In this document: piece by piece, positions 34,280 through 42,609 of the stretch | Layout of the letters: every line of letters begins with the position of its first letter | How positions within the stretch are numbered: the first letter of the stretch is position 1 | Source of the DNA: Brevundimonas pondensis | GTDB taxonomy: Bacteria > Pseudomonadota > Alphaproteobacteria > Caulobacterales > Caulobacteraceae | Assembly: GCF_017487345.1 (NCBI RefSeq) | Contig: NZ_CP062006.1 | Span: 936,001-1,000,000 of the forward strand | DNA length: 64,000 nt | Reading direction: 5' to 3' | Made by a program: the position numbers and the translations under genes | Notes under the pieces: generated by a model | The model's database searches: none | What the model saw: the letters and a program-made list of their open reading frames with translations, nothing else | Told to the model about the DNA's origin: nothing

Positions 34280-34921
34280 ATGCCTGGAAACGTTCCTCAG
34301 CCGACGCCGATCATTCACATGACCCACATCGGCAACCTTGACGAGATTCTCGCAAAGGGCGCCTTGAGTTCTACCGCACGCCTGCAGGCTGCTGACGCGC
34401 GGTATAACAATATCGCCTACAGCTCGATCCAGGCGCAGCGTGCAGCGCGGCAGGTCCCGTGCGGTCCTGGCGGCTGTCTGCACGATTACGTGCCCTTCTA
34501 TTTCACGACGCGCAGCCCGATGCTCTACACCATCCATCGTGGCAACGTGCCGTGCGAGGGAGGGCAGGGCGCGCTGGTGCACCTGGTGTCGACCGCCCAG
34601 AAGGTCGTGGAAGCCGGCCTGGGCTTCGCGTTTACCGACGGTCACGGAATCATGACCTACTCCAGCTTCTTTGACGATCTGGGGCGGCTGGGGGAGGTCG
34701 ACTGGGATGTGGTCGGCAGTCGACAATGGGCTGATACGCTGGAGGACGGCGACCGCAAACGCCGCAAGCAGGCCGAGTTTCTCGTGCGGGACGCATTCCC
34801 GGTTACGCTTCTCAGCGGCTTGGCGGTGCAGTCCGCGGCTCGCAAAGCCGAAGTCGAGGCTCTTCTGGAGCGCCGAGGCGTTAGAATGAAAGTGGTGGAA
34901 AAATCCGCCTGGTACTACTAG
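34280..34921 (+). CDS. darT: DarT toxin, ssDNA thymidine ADP-ribosyltransferase (DUF4433)
   Basis: A 213-residue DarT. The family features are clear: PTPIIHMTHIGNLDEILAKG at the N-terminus, the ARYNNIAYSSIQAQRA region, VPFYFTTRSPMLYTIHRGN and the catalytic glutamate E166 in RKRRKQAEFLV. DarT attaches ADP-ribose to thymidines of single-stranded DNA and blocks replication; it defends against phage. The matching antitoxin gene darG follows after ten bases. The start fits the family N-terminus, though its ribosome site is close (AAGGAG). Confidence 0.95.
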   Translation: MPGNVPQPTPIIHMTHIGNLDEILAKGALSSTARLQAADARYNNIAYSSIQAQRAARQVPCGPGGCLHDYVPFYFTTRSPMLYTIHRGNVPCEGGQGALVHLVSTAQKVVEAGLGFAFTDGHGIMTYSSFFDDLGRLGEVDWDVVGSRQWADTLEDGDRKRRKQAEFLVRDAFPVTLLSGLAVQSAARKAEVEALLERRGVRMKVVEKSAWYY

Positions 34922-34931
34922 GGAGCCGACG

Positions 34932-35981
34932 ATGATCACCTTCTCGAAAGGCGACCTGCTCCAGTCCGGCGCCGAGGCCGTCATTAATACGGTCAACTGC
35001 GTCGGGGTGATGGGCAAGGGTATCGCCCTGCAGTTCAAGCAGGCCTTCCCCCGCAACTATGATGCGTACCGGCGCGCCTGCGACGCGGGCGAAGTACGTC
35101 TGGGCGAGATGTTCGTCTTCGATACCGGAAGCATGATCAATCCGCGCTGGATCATCAACTTTCCGACCAAGGGTCACTGGAAGGCGAAATCCCGCCTGTC
35201 CGACATCGAGACCGGCCTTGAGGATCTGAAGCGAGTGATCCTCGAGAATGGAATTCGCTCGATCGCCGTGCCGCCGCTCGGATGCGGCAATGGCGGTCTG
35301 GACTGGGCTGAGGTTGAGCCTGTGATCCGCCGCGCCCTGGGCGACCTCAATGAAGTGGATGTTCGGCTCTTCGCTCCTGGAGCAGCGCCGAAAGTCGATG
35401 AGATGAGAGTGGGTACGACCCGCCCCAACATGAGCCGTGGACGAGCGCTCGTGCTGACGCTTCTGGGTCTCTATGGGGCAGCGGGTTACCGCCATAGCCT
35501 CCTTGAGGTGCAGAAGCTGACCTACTTCCTGCAAGCGGCGGGCGAGGATCTCAAGCTGGGCTTCCAGAAGTACCAGTACGGCCCCTACGCCGAGAATCTC
35601 AATCACGTGCTTCAGCGGATCGAGGGGCACTTCATTCGAGGGTACGGCGATCGCAGCCAAGCGGCGGAGATCGCTGTACTGGAAGGCGGCCGTAGGGAAG
35701 CCGAGGCCTACCTCGCCGGCGATGAAGCCGCCCGGGATCGTCTCGACCGCGTGGCCGAGCTCATCGCGGGTTTCGAGACCCCCTACGGTCTCGAACTCCT
35801 GTCTACCGTCCACTGGGTCCTGGTTCATGACGCCGAAGCGTCCGGCGACCCGGATCGCGTGGTTCAGGCTGTGCACGCCTGGAATTCTCGGAAGGCCGCT
35901 GTGATGCGAGAGCCTCACATCCGCACGGCGCTCGATCATCTCCAGCGGAATGGTTGGGCGAACCGGGCGCACGCCGCCTGA
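34932..35981 (+). CDS. darG: DarG antitoxin, macrodomain ADP-ribosyl glycohydrolase
   Basis: A 349-residue protein. The N-terminal macrodomain (residues 1-155) begins MITFSKGDLLQSGAEAVINT and contains NCVGVMGKGIALQFK and PPLGCGNGGLDW, which bind and remove ADP-ribose from DNA. The C-terminal half (from about 170; LTYFLQAAGEDLKLGFQKYQ, YGPYAENLNHVL) is the second DarG domain that binds DarT directly. The length is normal. It is followed by a terminator, so darTG is a complete, self-contained unit. Confidence 0.95.
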   Translation: MITFSKGDLLQSGAEAVINTVNCVGVMGKGIALQFKQAFPRNYDAYRRACDAGEVRLGEMFVFDTGSMINPRWIINFPTKGHWKAKSRLSDIETGLEDLKRVILENGIRSIAVPPLGCGNGGLDWAEVEPVIRRALGDLNEVDVRLFAPGAAPKVDEMRVGTTRPNMSRGRALVLTLLGLYGAAGYRHSLLEVQKLTYFLQAAGEDLKLGFQKYQYGPYAENLNHVLQRIEGHFIRGYGDRSQAAEIAVLEGGRREAEAYLAGDEAARDRLDRVAELIAGFETPYGLELLSTVHWVLVHDAEASGDPDRVVQAVHAWNSRKAAVMREPHIRTALDHLQRNGWANRAHAA

Positions 35982-35991
35982 GCCAGGACGG

Positions 35992-36021
35992 GACTCCGAT
36001 CCGTGGCAGCGGATCGGAGTC
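35992..36021 (+). terminator. Hairpin terminator after darG
   Basis: GACTCCGATCC (35992-36002) pairs perfectly with GGATCGGAGTC (36011-36021) over an eight-base loop, eleven bases after the darG stop. The following bases (GGTTCGTC) are only weakly T-rich. Confidence 0.75.
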
Positions 36022-36170
36022 GGTTCGTCAAATAGCGGGCGCAACGGGTCGTCTGCTTTAGCTCGAACCTAGTTCTTCGATGACGGCGCCGGATTTTGTC
36101 TTCGTCGCCACAGTTGGCGACGGTCTGCCGACGTGGCGAAGCCTCGGCCTCGGGGGCGCGTATGCTGGCG

Positions 36171-36917
36171 CTAAGCGGTCCTGATGGCGATCGCGGACAG
36201 GTCGTTGGCCGCATCGATTGGCACGCCCGAAGCCTTCCGCTCAGAGTAGCGGTCGACCAACTGACCGGCGTGGACGCGGGTCAGGACGGTGAAGCGCACC
36301 AGCTCCTCCATCACGTCGACGATGCGGTCGTAGTAGCTGGAGGGCTTCATGCGGCCGTTGTCGTCGAACTCCATGAAGGCCTTGGCGACGCTGGACTGGT
36401 TGGGGATGGTGATCATCCTCATCCACCGGCCCAGCAGGCGCAGGGTGTTGACCGCGTTGAAACTCTGAGAGCCGCCGGAGACCTGCATGACGGCCAGGGT
36501 GCGGCCCTGGGTCGGGCGCATGCCGCCCATGTTGAGCGGCAGGTGGTCGATCTGGAGCTTCATGATCCCCGAAATCTGGCCGTGGCGCTCCGGGCTGCTC
36601 CAGACCATGCCTTCCGACCACAGGGCGTGTTCGCGCAGTTCATGGACGGCGGGGTGGTCGTCGTGGTCGACCTGGTCGGTCAGCGGCAGGTCGGACGGAT
36701 CGAAGATGCGTGTCTCGCAGCCCATGAAGCGCAGCAGGCGCGCGGCCTCCTCAACGCACAGTCGGGAAAAGGACCGATCCCGCAGTGAGCCGTAGAGCAG
36801 CAGGATGCGGGGCGGATGGTCGTTCGGGCCGAGGCCGAGCGCCGGCTGGCTGGACAGGTAGGCCGGGTCGAGCGCGGGCATGTGGTCGGGATCGGGCAGG
36901 ACGCGAAGGCGGGTCAT
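36171..36917 (-). CDS. arsH: ArsH, NADPH-dependent FMN oxidoreductase for organoarsenicals
   Basis: A 248-residue flavoprotein starting at ATG 36917, overlapping the arsN stop by ATGA. The flavodoxin-like FMN site [14 protein letters not shown] and the typical ArsH stretches [20 protein letters not shown] and [19 protein letters not shown] are present. ArsH oxidises trivalent methyl- and aryl-arsenicals to less toxic pentavalent forms. It is the last gene of the arsR-arsC-acr3-arsN-arsH operon. Confidence 0.95.
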   Translation of the reverse strand: MTRLRVLPDPDHMPALDPAYLSSQPALGLGPNDHPPRILLLYGSLRDRSFSRLCVEEAARLLRFMGCETRIFDPSDLPLTDQVDHDDHPAVHELREHALWSEGMVWSSPERHGQISGIMKLQIDHLPLNMGGMRPTQGRTLAVMQVSGGSQSFNAVNTLRLLGRWMRMITIPNQSSVAKAFMEFDDNGRMKPSSYYDRIVDVMEELVRFTVLTRVHAGQLVDRYSERKASGVPIDAANDLSAIAIRTA

Positions 36918-37354
36918 TGGGGGCGCAACTCCTTGAACATGAAAGTCGCCGAGGCCGGGCACAGGGTGCTGAACTGCCGGGAGGCGGCTATGGCGGGCGG
37001 CGCCGCCGAACGGGGAAGGGCGGTGTAGCCGTGCCGCTGGAAGAAGGCGGTCGCCGAGGTCGTGAGCAGGTAGAGGGCGAACGCATTCTGCTCGGCCCCC
37101 ATAGTTTCCAGCCAGGACAGGATTGCTGAGCCGTGGCCTTCGCCGCGACGGTCGTCGATGACAACGATGGAGCGGATCAGGGCGTCGGAGCCGACCTGCT
37201 CAAGCCCGCCGTAGCCGATCAGTCCGGCATCGTCCTCGAAGCGGTAGAAGCTGCGGCCGGGTTCGCGGAGATCATCTGTCGGCAGTCCCGCGGTCTCCAG
37301 CGCTGCGGTCAGGTCGGGAGTGGGGGCGGACAAAGCCACGCCGTTGAAGGCCAT
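36914..37354 (-). CDS. arsN: ArsN-type GNAT N-acetyltransferase
   Basis: A 146-residue GNAT enzyme, start at ATG 37354 overlapping the acr3 stop by one base. The acetyl-CoA site [20 protein letters not shown] and the C-terminal [20 protein letters not shown] are typical of ArsN (ArsN2), which acetylates arsenical antibiotics such as arsinothricin or assists arsenic resistance. The operon position supports this over other GNAT roles. Confidence 0.88.
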   Translation of the reverse strand: MAFNGVALSAPTPDLTAALETAGLPTDDLREPGRSFYRFEDDAGLIGYGGLEQVGSDALIRSIVVIDDRRGEGHGSAILSWLETMGAEQNAFALYLLTTSATAFFQRHGYTALPRSAAPPAIAASRQFSTLCPASATFMFKELRPQ

Positions 37355-38439
37355 CAGCAGGCGTCCTTCTTCGGGGCGGTGTCGGGGAAGTAGCGGCGGC
37401 CCAGCCACAGGGCGACCGACACCAGCAGGATCAACACCGGCACCTCGACCAGCGGACCGATGACGGCGGCGAAAGCCACTGGCGAGGCCAGGCCGAAGGC
37501 GGCGATGGCGACGGCGATCGCCAGTTCGAAATTATTGGAGGCGGCGGTGAAGGCCAGGGCCGTGGTGCGCGGATAGTCCGCCTCGATCAGCCGCCCCATC
37601 AGGAAGCTGACCACGAACATGACGAAGAAGTAGATCGTCAGCGGGACGGCGATGCGTAGGGCGTCCAGCGGCAGGGCGACCACGTCGCCGCCCTTCAGGC
37701 TGAACATGGCGACGATGGTGAAGAGCAGGGCGATCAGGGTGATCGGGGCGATGCGCGGCAGGAAGCGCGTCTCGTACCAATCGCTCCCCTTCCTCGCGAC
37801 CAGGGTGCGCCGGGTCAGGAAGCCGCCGAGGAAGGGCAGACCCAGATAGACCAGGACGGCGCCGGCGATGGTCCAGACGCTGACGTCGACCACGCTGCTC
37901 TCCAGCCCGAACAGGGGGGGCAGCACGGTCAGGAACAGCCAGGCGTAGAGGCTGAAGAAGGCGATCTGGAAGATCGAGTTGAAGGCGACCAGGCCCGCCA
38001 CATACTGGTTGTCGCCGCGCGCTAACTGGTTCCAGACCAGCACCATGGCGATGCAGCGGGCCAGGCCGATCAGGATGACGCCGGTCATGTATTCCGGTTG
38101 ATCGCGCAGGAAGATCACCGCCAGGGCGAACATCAGCACCGGCCCCAGCACCCAGTTCTGGAACAGGGACAGGGCAAGCACGCGCTTGTCGGCGAAGACG
38201 CGCGGCAGTTCCTCGTACTTTACCCGCGCCAGCGGCGGATACATCATCAGGATCAGGCCGACGGCGATCGGGATATTGGTCGTCCCGACCGACAGGCCGT
38301 CGATCCAGCCGGGCAGCGCCGGCACGACCGTACCCAGCAGCACACCCAGCGCCATGGCGACGAAAATCCACAGCGTTAGCCAGCGGTCGAGGAAGGCCAG
38401 GCGGCGCTTCGGTTGATCAGTGATGACGGCCTCGACCAT
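37354..38439 (-). CDS. acr3: Acr3 arsenite efflux permease
   Basis: A 361-residue permease with about ten helices. It has the ACR3 features [36 protein letters not shown] (including the conserved Cys) and [20 protein letters not shown]. It extrudes As(III) using the proton gradient. Start ATG 38439 overlaps the arsC stop by one base, so translation is coupled. Confidence 0.95.
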   Translation of the reverse strand: MVEAVITDQPKRRLAFLDRWLTLWIFVAMALGVLLGTVVPALPGWIDGLSVGTTNIPIAVGLILMMYPPLARVKYEELPRVFADKRVLALSLFQNWVLGPVLMFALAVIFLRDQPEYMTGVILIGLARCIAMVLVWNQLARGDNQYVAGLVAFNSIFQIAFFSLYAWLFLTVLPPLFGLESSVVDVSVWTIAGAVLVYLGLPFLGGFLTRRTLVARKGSDWYETRFLPRIAPITLIALLFTIVAMFSLKGGDVVALPLDALRIAVPLTIYFFVMFVVSFLMGRLIEADYPRTTALAFTAASNNFELAIAVAIAAFGLASPVAFAAVIGPLVEVPVLILLVSVALWLGRRYFPDTAPKKDAC

Positions 38440-38861
38440 CAGCGGACCCTCCGGCCCTCGGCGTCGATGACGACTTCGCCGTCCTCCTTGGTGAAGGGCT
38501 TGAGCCCTTCCGGCGGCAGAAGGTCGAGAACCGCCTCGGACGGCCGGCACAGCTTCACGCCCAGTGGGGACACGACGATGGGACGGTTCAGCAGAACCGG
38601 ATGGGCTTCGATGGCGTCCAGCAGTTGATCGTCCGTCAAGGCGGGATCACCCAACCCAAGTTCAGCGAAGGGCGTACCCTTCTCGCGCAGCAGGCTGCGC
38701 AGCGGGACGCCCATGCGCTCGACCAGCCCCAGGATCATGGCGCGGCTGGGCGGCGTCTTCAGATACTCGACGACGTGCGGTTCGATCCCGGCGTGGCGGA
38801 TGAGGGCCAGGGTGTTGCGCGACGTCCCGCAGGCGGGATTGTGATAGATGACGACGTCCAT
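38439..38861 (-). CDS. arsC: Arsenate reductase, glutaredoxin-linked ArsC
   Basis: A 140-residue reductase with the catalytic cysteine in [12 protein letters not shown] (C11) and the arginine in [12 protein letters not shown] expected for the Grx/GSH-dependent (R773-type) ArsC. It converts arsenate to arsenite for export by Acr3. It follows arsR closely and overlaps acr3. Confidence 0.95.
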   Translation of the reverse strand: MDVVIYHNPACGTSRNTLALIRHAGIEPHVVEYLKTPPSRAMILGLVERMGVPLRSLLREKGTPFAELGLGDPALTDDQLLDAIEAHPVLLNRPIVVSPLGVKLCRPSEAVLDLLPPEGLKPFTKEDGEVVIDAEGRRVR

Positions 38862-38868
38862 GATGACC

Positions 38869-39204
38869 TCAGGCGCGGCAGGGTGAGAGTTCGGCCAGCA
38901 GCGGCTCGCACAATTCGGCGCGGCCCTGGCAGCAATCCTTCAGCAGAAACAGGACCAGCGCCTGAAGGCGATCGAGGTCGGCCCGGTAGATGATCGAGCG
39001 GCTGCGGCGCTCCGAACTGATCAGTCCGGCGCGGGACAGAACCCCGAGGTGCGCTGACATGGTGTTGGCCGGCACCGCGAGGGCGTCCGCGATCTCGCCG
39101 GCGGGCAGGCCTTCGGGTTCGTGCCGGACCAGCAGGCGGAAGGTCTCAAGGCGCGTCGGCTGCGCCAGGGCGGCCAGAGCGAGGATGGCGGGTTCTGATT
39201 CCAT
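38869..39204 (-). CDS. arsR: ArsR-family arsenic-responsive repressor
   Basis: A 111-residue winged-helix repressor (LPAGEIADALAVPANTMSAH, LSRAGLISSERRSRSIIYR). The arsenic-sensing cysteines are at the C-terminus (C91, C92, C99, with C109 near the end), like the AfArsR-type sensor and unlike the CVC helix-3 type. It is the first gene of the operon and lies under an inverted repeat that overlaps its start codon. Confidence 0.93.
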   Translation of the reverse strand: MESEPAILALAALAQPTRLETFRLLVRHEPEGLPAGEIADALAVPANTMSAHLGVLSRAGLISSERRSRSIIYRADLDRLQALVLFLLKDCCQGRAELCEPLLAELSPCRA

Positions 39205-39225
39205 AATTCCAAGATAATAGAATTA
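39204..39225 (-). promoter_or_regulatory. Probable ArsR operator overlapping the arsR start
   Basis: TAATTC (39204-39209) and GAATTA (39220-39225) form an inverted repeat with a ten-base A/T-rich centre. It includes the first base of the arsR start codon and the bases just upstream. Position and size fit ArsR autorepression. Confidence 0.6.
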
Positions 39226-39486
39226 ATGAGGCGTGCAAGTCCCGCGTCAGCGTACTGCGGCCACGACATTGGCGGGAAGGCTGCATGGCGCCGGAACCTG
39301 AGGCAGGTCTGGTCGGTTTCAATGTGGTCCTCAGGCCTTCCGAGGACTGTGGTTCCGACCATCAGATTTGACGCCCTCCCGGGCGTGGGTGGGTCGAGAC
39401 TGCGCCAAGGGAAAAAGCACTGATCGTCCCTTGCGCTCGGGGGCTGTTCCCGAAGCGAGGCAAGGCGATCGACAAGGAGCCGGGTG

Positions 39487-39921
39487 ATGAAAGTCAACGA
39501 ATGCATGAGCACGGACGTGCAGGTCTGCGCGCCAGGCGACACCATGGCCGACGCCGCGCGGATGATGAAGAAGATTGACGCCGGCTTCCTGCCGGTCGGT
39601 GAGAATGATCGCCTGGTAGGGATGATCACGGATCGGGATCTGGCGGTTCGCGGGGTTGCGGAAGATCGGGGTCCGAACACGCCTGTACGGGATATCATGA
39701 GCGCCGAGGTCCTCTATTGTTTTGACGACGAGAGCCTCGACGACGTCGCCTCCCAGATGGGCGCCCAGCAAGTCCGCCGGCTCCCTGTCCTTAGTCGAAG
39801 CAAACGCCTTGTGGGGGTCATATCCCTGGGCGACATCAGCCAGGCCGGGGGAAACCGCTCTCAGGCCGCCGCAGCGCTGGCGGGGGTGACCGAACCGAGT
39901 GCGCGTCACAGTCAACATTGA
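39487..39921 (+). CDS. CBS-domain protein (BON-less, two CBS repeats)
   Basis: A 144-residue soluble protein made of two CBS repeats: MSTDVQVCAPGDTMADAARM (about 6-60, with GFLPVGENDRLVGMITDRDL) and MSAEVLYCFDDESLDDVASQ (about 72-125, with RRLPVLSRSKRLVGVISLGD). Such proteins bind adenine nucleotides and often accompany stress or transport genes. ATG 39487 has AAGGAG at good spacing. It is convergent with the MFS gene. Confidence 0.9.
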   Translation: MKVNECMSTDVQVCAPGDTMADAARMMKKIDAGFLPVGENDRLVGMITDRDLAVRGVAEDRGPNTPVRDIMSAEVLYCFDDESLDDVASQMGAQQVRRLPVLSRSKRLVGVISLGDISQAGGNRSQAAAALAGVTEPSARHSQH

Positions 39922-39968
39922 ACGCTCCGGTCCCGTTGCTTCTCGGACGCACCGCCCTTCCCCCTTGC

Positions 39969-41192
39969 TCAGGCGCCCGGCAGGCGTTGGGAGGGAGGAG
40001 GTTTTGATCGCCTCGCTCGCATATGAAGCGACGCCAGGCCGATCATGGCGACAAGACTGAAGACGGCGCCGGACAGGAAGGCCGCCTGCGGCCCTGCCAG
40101 GGACCAAAGGCCGCCTGCCAGGCTGCTCGCCGCCAGCAAGGCGACGCCGGTCGCGAGATTGAAAACGCCGAAGGCGGTTCCCCGCAGTCGAGCGGGGGCC
40201 GTGTCGGCGATCAAGGCGGCCAGCAGCCCCTGGGTCATGCCCATGTGGAGCCCCCAGAGCAGCACCCCGATCAGGACGACTCCAATTGAGGTAGCGAACG
40301 CCAGGGCCAGGTCGGCCAGCACCAGAACGCCCAGGCCCAGGACCAGCAGCATTCTCCGATCCAGATGGTCGGACAAGGCCCCGACGGGCGCGGCCACGGC
40401 GGCATAGACCACATTCATGACGATCATCACGGCGGGAACCAGGGCCATGGTGAGGCCGACGTCCTGAGCCCTCAGAACCAGGAAGGCTTCACTGAACCGA
40501 GCCATGGTGAACACGACGCCGACGGCCACGACCGACCAGAAGGGTCGCCCCATGGCCCTGACCTCGCTCCATCGGATGGGCGAGCGAGCAGCCCTGGCCT
40601 CGCCATGCTTCTTCGGCTCCTCGACGCCGAACACGAGCAGAAGCACGGCGATGACGCCCGGGACGACGGCCCAGGCGAACACGGCGCGAATGTTTCCGGC
40701 CAGGGCCAGCATGAGCAGAATGGCGATCACAGGACCCATGAAGGCGCCGATCGTGTCCAGCGACTGACGAAGCCCGAACGCGGCCCCTCGGGTCCCGGGC
40801 TCCGTAATGTCAGCCACGAGCGCATCGCGTGGGGCCCCTCTCACGCCCTTGCCGATCCGATCGGCGAAACGGGCGCCCAGCACCTCGAACGGCGTGACCG
40901 CCAGGGGGAAGAAGGGCTTGGACACGGCGCCGAGGCCATAGCCGAGAACCGCCAGCAGTTTGCGGTTGCCCAACCGGTCGCTGAGCCAGCCGGAGAAGAC
41001 CTTGGTGATGGATGCGCTGGCTTCGGACACGCCTTCGATCACGCCGACCAGGGCAACGCTGGCGCCCAGGGTGGTGACGAGGAAGACGGGCAGCAGGCTG
41101 TGAATCATCTCCGAGGAGATGTCCATGAACAGGGATACGAACCCCAAAGCCCAGACGCCGCGAGGGACCGCTCGCAAACCTCGACCGATCAT
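39969..41192 (-). CDS. MFS transporter
   Basis: A 407-residue, twelve-helix transporter. Start ATG 41192 is chosen because GGAAGG is six bases upstream; two earlier in-frame ATGs would lack spacing. The A motif is GWLSDRLGNRKL and a second GALSDHLDRRML marks the C-terminal half; FVSLFMDISSEMIHSLLPVF is typical of a group of bacterial MFS proteins in metal/arsenic islands. The substrate is unknown. Confidence 0.88.
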   Translation of the reverse strand: MIGRGLRAVPRGVWALGFVSLFMDISSEMIHSLLPVFLVTTLGASVALVGVIEGVSEASASITKVFSGWLSDRLGNRKLLAVLGYGLGAVSKPFFPLAVTPFEVLGARFADRIGKGVRGAPRDALVADITEPGTRGAAFGLRQSLDTIGAFMGPVIAILLMLALAGNIRAVFAWAVVPGVIAVLLLVFGVEEPKKHGEARAARSPIRWSEVRAMGRPFWSVVAVGVVFTMARFSEAFLVLRAQDVGLTMALVPAVMIVMNVVYAAVAAPVGALSDHLDRRMLLVLGLGVLVLADLALAFATSIGVVLIGVLLWGLHMGMTQGLLAALIADTAPARLRGTAFGVFNLATGVALLAASSLAGGLWSLAGPQAAFLSGAVFSLVAMIGLASLHMRARRSKPPPSQRLPGA

Positions 41193-41474
41193 CAACATCC
41201 TTCCCGCGCTGAAGGGCCTCTCGAGCCCGACCAACGTCGCCTATTCGGCGGCTACGGTATTTATGTGCGGCAATGCGCGCCCTCTGGGTATGATGTGAAT
41301 CCTGAGTCTGTCCTGGACGATCGACGGATTTAGTGTGGTCGCCGCCCTTGAGGCGGGGGTCCGCGAGAGGCGGCCAGCGGAACGATGGCCTCGTAGACGG
41401 GTTCCCTTGAAACCAAACCTTGATGATCAGGTATTGCTGATCATTGAGCAGGTCCGAGCAGAAAGGTGCGCCTG

Positions 41475-42137
41475 ATGCCTGACCGTACCTATTGGGGAGT
41501 AGCGGCGATATCGATCGCCGTCGTCTCCTGGCTTCTTTACCACTACCTCGCGCCCCGCACGTGGAGAGAATGGACGCGCGCTGGTGTCCTCCAGGCCTTT
41601 CTCATCGCCTTCTACGCCGAGATGTATGGGTTTCCGCTCACCCTGTACGTGATCACCCGTGTCTTCGGTCTCGAGGCGGGAGGTGGGCTTTGGCGCGGAA
41701 ATCTTTGGGTTTACCTGACCGGCGTTCCCGAGATCATGTACGTGTCGATGATCGTGGGATACGGCGTTGCGGCCCTTGGGATCATGCTGATCATTGTCGC
41801 CTGGCGGCAACTGCACGCGGGGGTCAGGGAGGGTCGGCTCGTTACGCAGGGCGCATACGCCTATATGCGGCACCCCCAATACTCCGGACTGTTCATTGCG
41901 ATCCTGGGCGAGGGGGTGATCCACTGGCCCACCGTCTTCTCCCTTGCGGCCTTTCCGGTGATTGTCATCGCCTACGCATGGCTCGCCAGGAGCGAGGAGC
42001 GCCAACTGCTCAGCCAGTACGGCGATGACTACAGGCGATATTGCAGCCAGACGCCGATGTTCATTCCGAGGGTCGCCGCATGGCGCTCGTTGATTCGATG
42101 GATCGCTTCACCCGGGCCGGGAGGAAAGGCCACCTAG
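41475..42137 (+). CDS. Membrane methyltransferase, ICMT/PEMT-like
   Basis: A 220-residue integral membrane protein with about five helices. VTQGAYAYMRHPQYSGLFIA and ERQLLSQYGDDYRRYCSQTP make up the SAM-binding motif of the isoprenylcysteine/phospholipid methyltransferase family. ATG 41475 has GAAAGG eight bases upstream. Similar genes are common in metal islands; another is at 55866. The natural acceptor is unknown; a lipid is most likely. Confidence 0.85.
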   Translation: MPDRTYWGVAAISIAVVSWLLYHYLAPRTWREWTRAGVLQAFLIAFYAEMYGFPLTLYVITRVFGLEAGGGLWRGNLWVYLTGVPEIMYVSMIVGYGVAALGIMLIIVAWRQLHAGVREGRLVTQGAYAYMRHPQYSGLFIAILGEGVIHWPTVFSLAAFPVIVIAYAWLARSEERQLLSQYGDDYRRYCSQTPMFIPRVAAWRSLIRWIASPGPGGKAT

Positions 42138-42146
42138 GAGCCAGTC

Positions 42147-42290
42147 ATGGATCAGAACTTCGTTATAACCATCATAGCCTTGATGCTGTTCATCTGCTGC
42201 GTGGCGCCCATGATCGTGAGGAGCCTTCGCCGAGGGAAGACGGACGCTCCGAAGCGTAAGATCGACCCCGACCCGAAACGCAAAGAATAG
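42147..42290 (+). CDS. Small single-pass membrane protein (47 aa)
   Basis: ATG 42147 has AGGAG at six bases and opens a 47-residue protein: a hydrophobic helix (FVITIIALMLFICCVAPMIV) followed by a lysine/arginine-rich tail ending DPDPKRKE. It lies nine bases after the methyltransferase gene on the same strand, so it is probably co-translated. The cysteine pair in the helix is notable. No family is recognised. Confidence 0.6.
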   Translation: MDQNFVITIIALMLFICCVAPMIVRSLRRGKTDAPKRKIDPDPKRKE

Positions 42291-42420
42291 GCCCTCACTG
42301 AACGGCTGCTTCTCAACCCGATTCCGACCAGGGCGATGGGCGCCCTGAATGGGATCAGACGCTTAGATTTAAACGGCCGGTTGGACTGGTCCCCGCCGAC
42401 AGAATGTCAGGACGCGAGCA

Positions 42421-42561
42421 ATGATGAACTGCATGAACATGATGAGCGGCATGGGCGGCATGATGATGCTGGCGATGGGCGTCCAATGGCTCCTCGCCGT
42501 CGTGCTGGCTGTGCTGGGGATCGCGGCGCTGGTGAAGTACCTGCGGACGCCATCGAGATAG
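42421..42561 (+). CDS. Small methionine-rich membrane protein (46 aa)
   Basis: ATG 42421 opens a 46-residue protein with 11 methionines in its first 19 residues (MMNCMNMMSGMGGMMMLAMG), followed by one hydrophobic helix (WLLAVVLAVLGIAALV) and a short basic tail. Met/Cys-rich segments bind Cu(I) or Ag(I) in several exported proteins, so a metal-binding role is plausible within this metal island. The ribosome site is weak. Unknown family. Confidence 0.6.
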   Translation: MMNCMNMMSGMGGMMMLAMGVQWLLAVVLAVLGIAALVKYLRTPSR

Positions 42562-42609
42562 GTTCGGCTGCGGCCGAGCCCCGCATGGCCTGACGCGAAT
42601 GTGTTCCGA

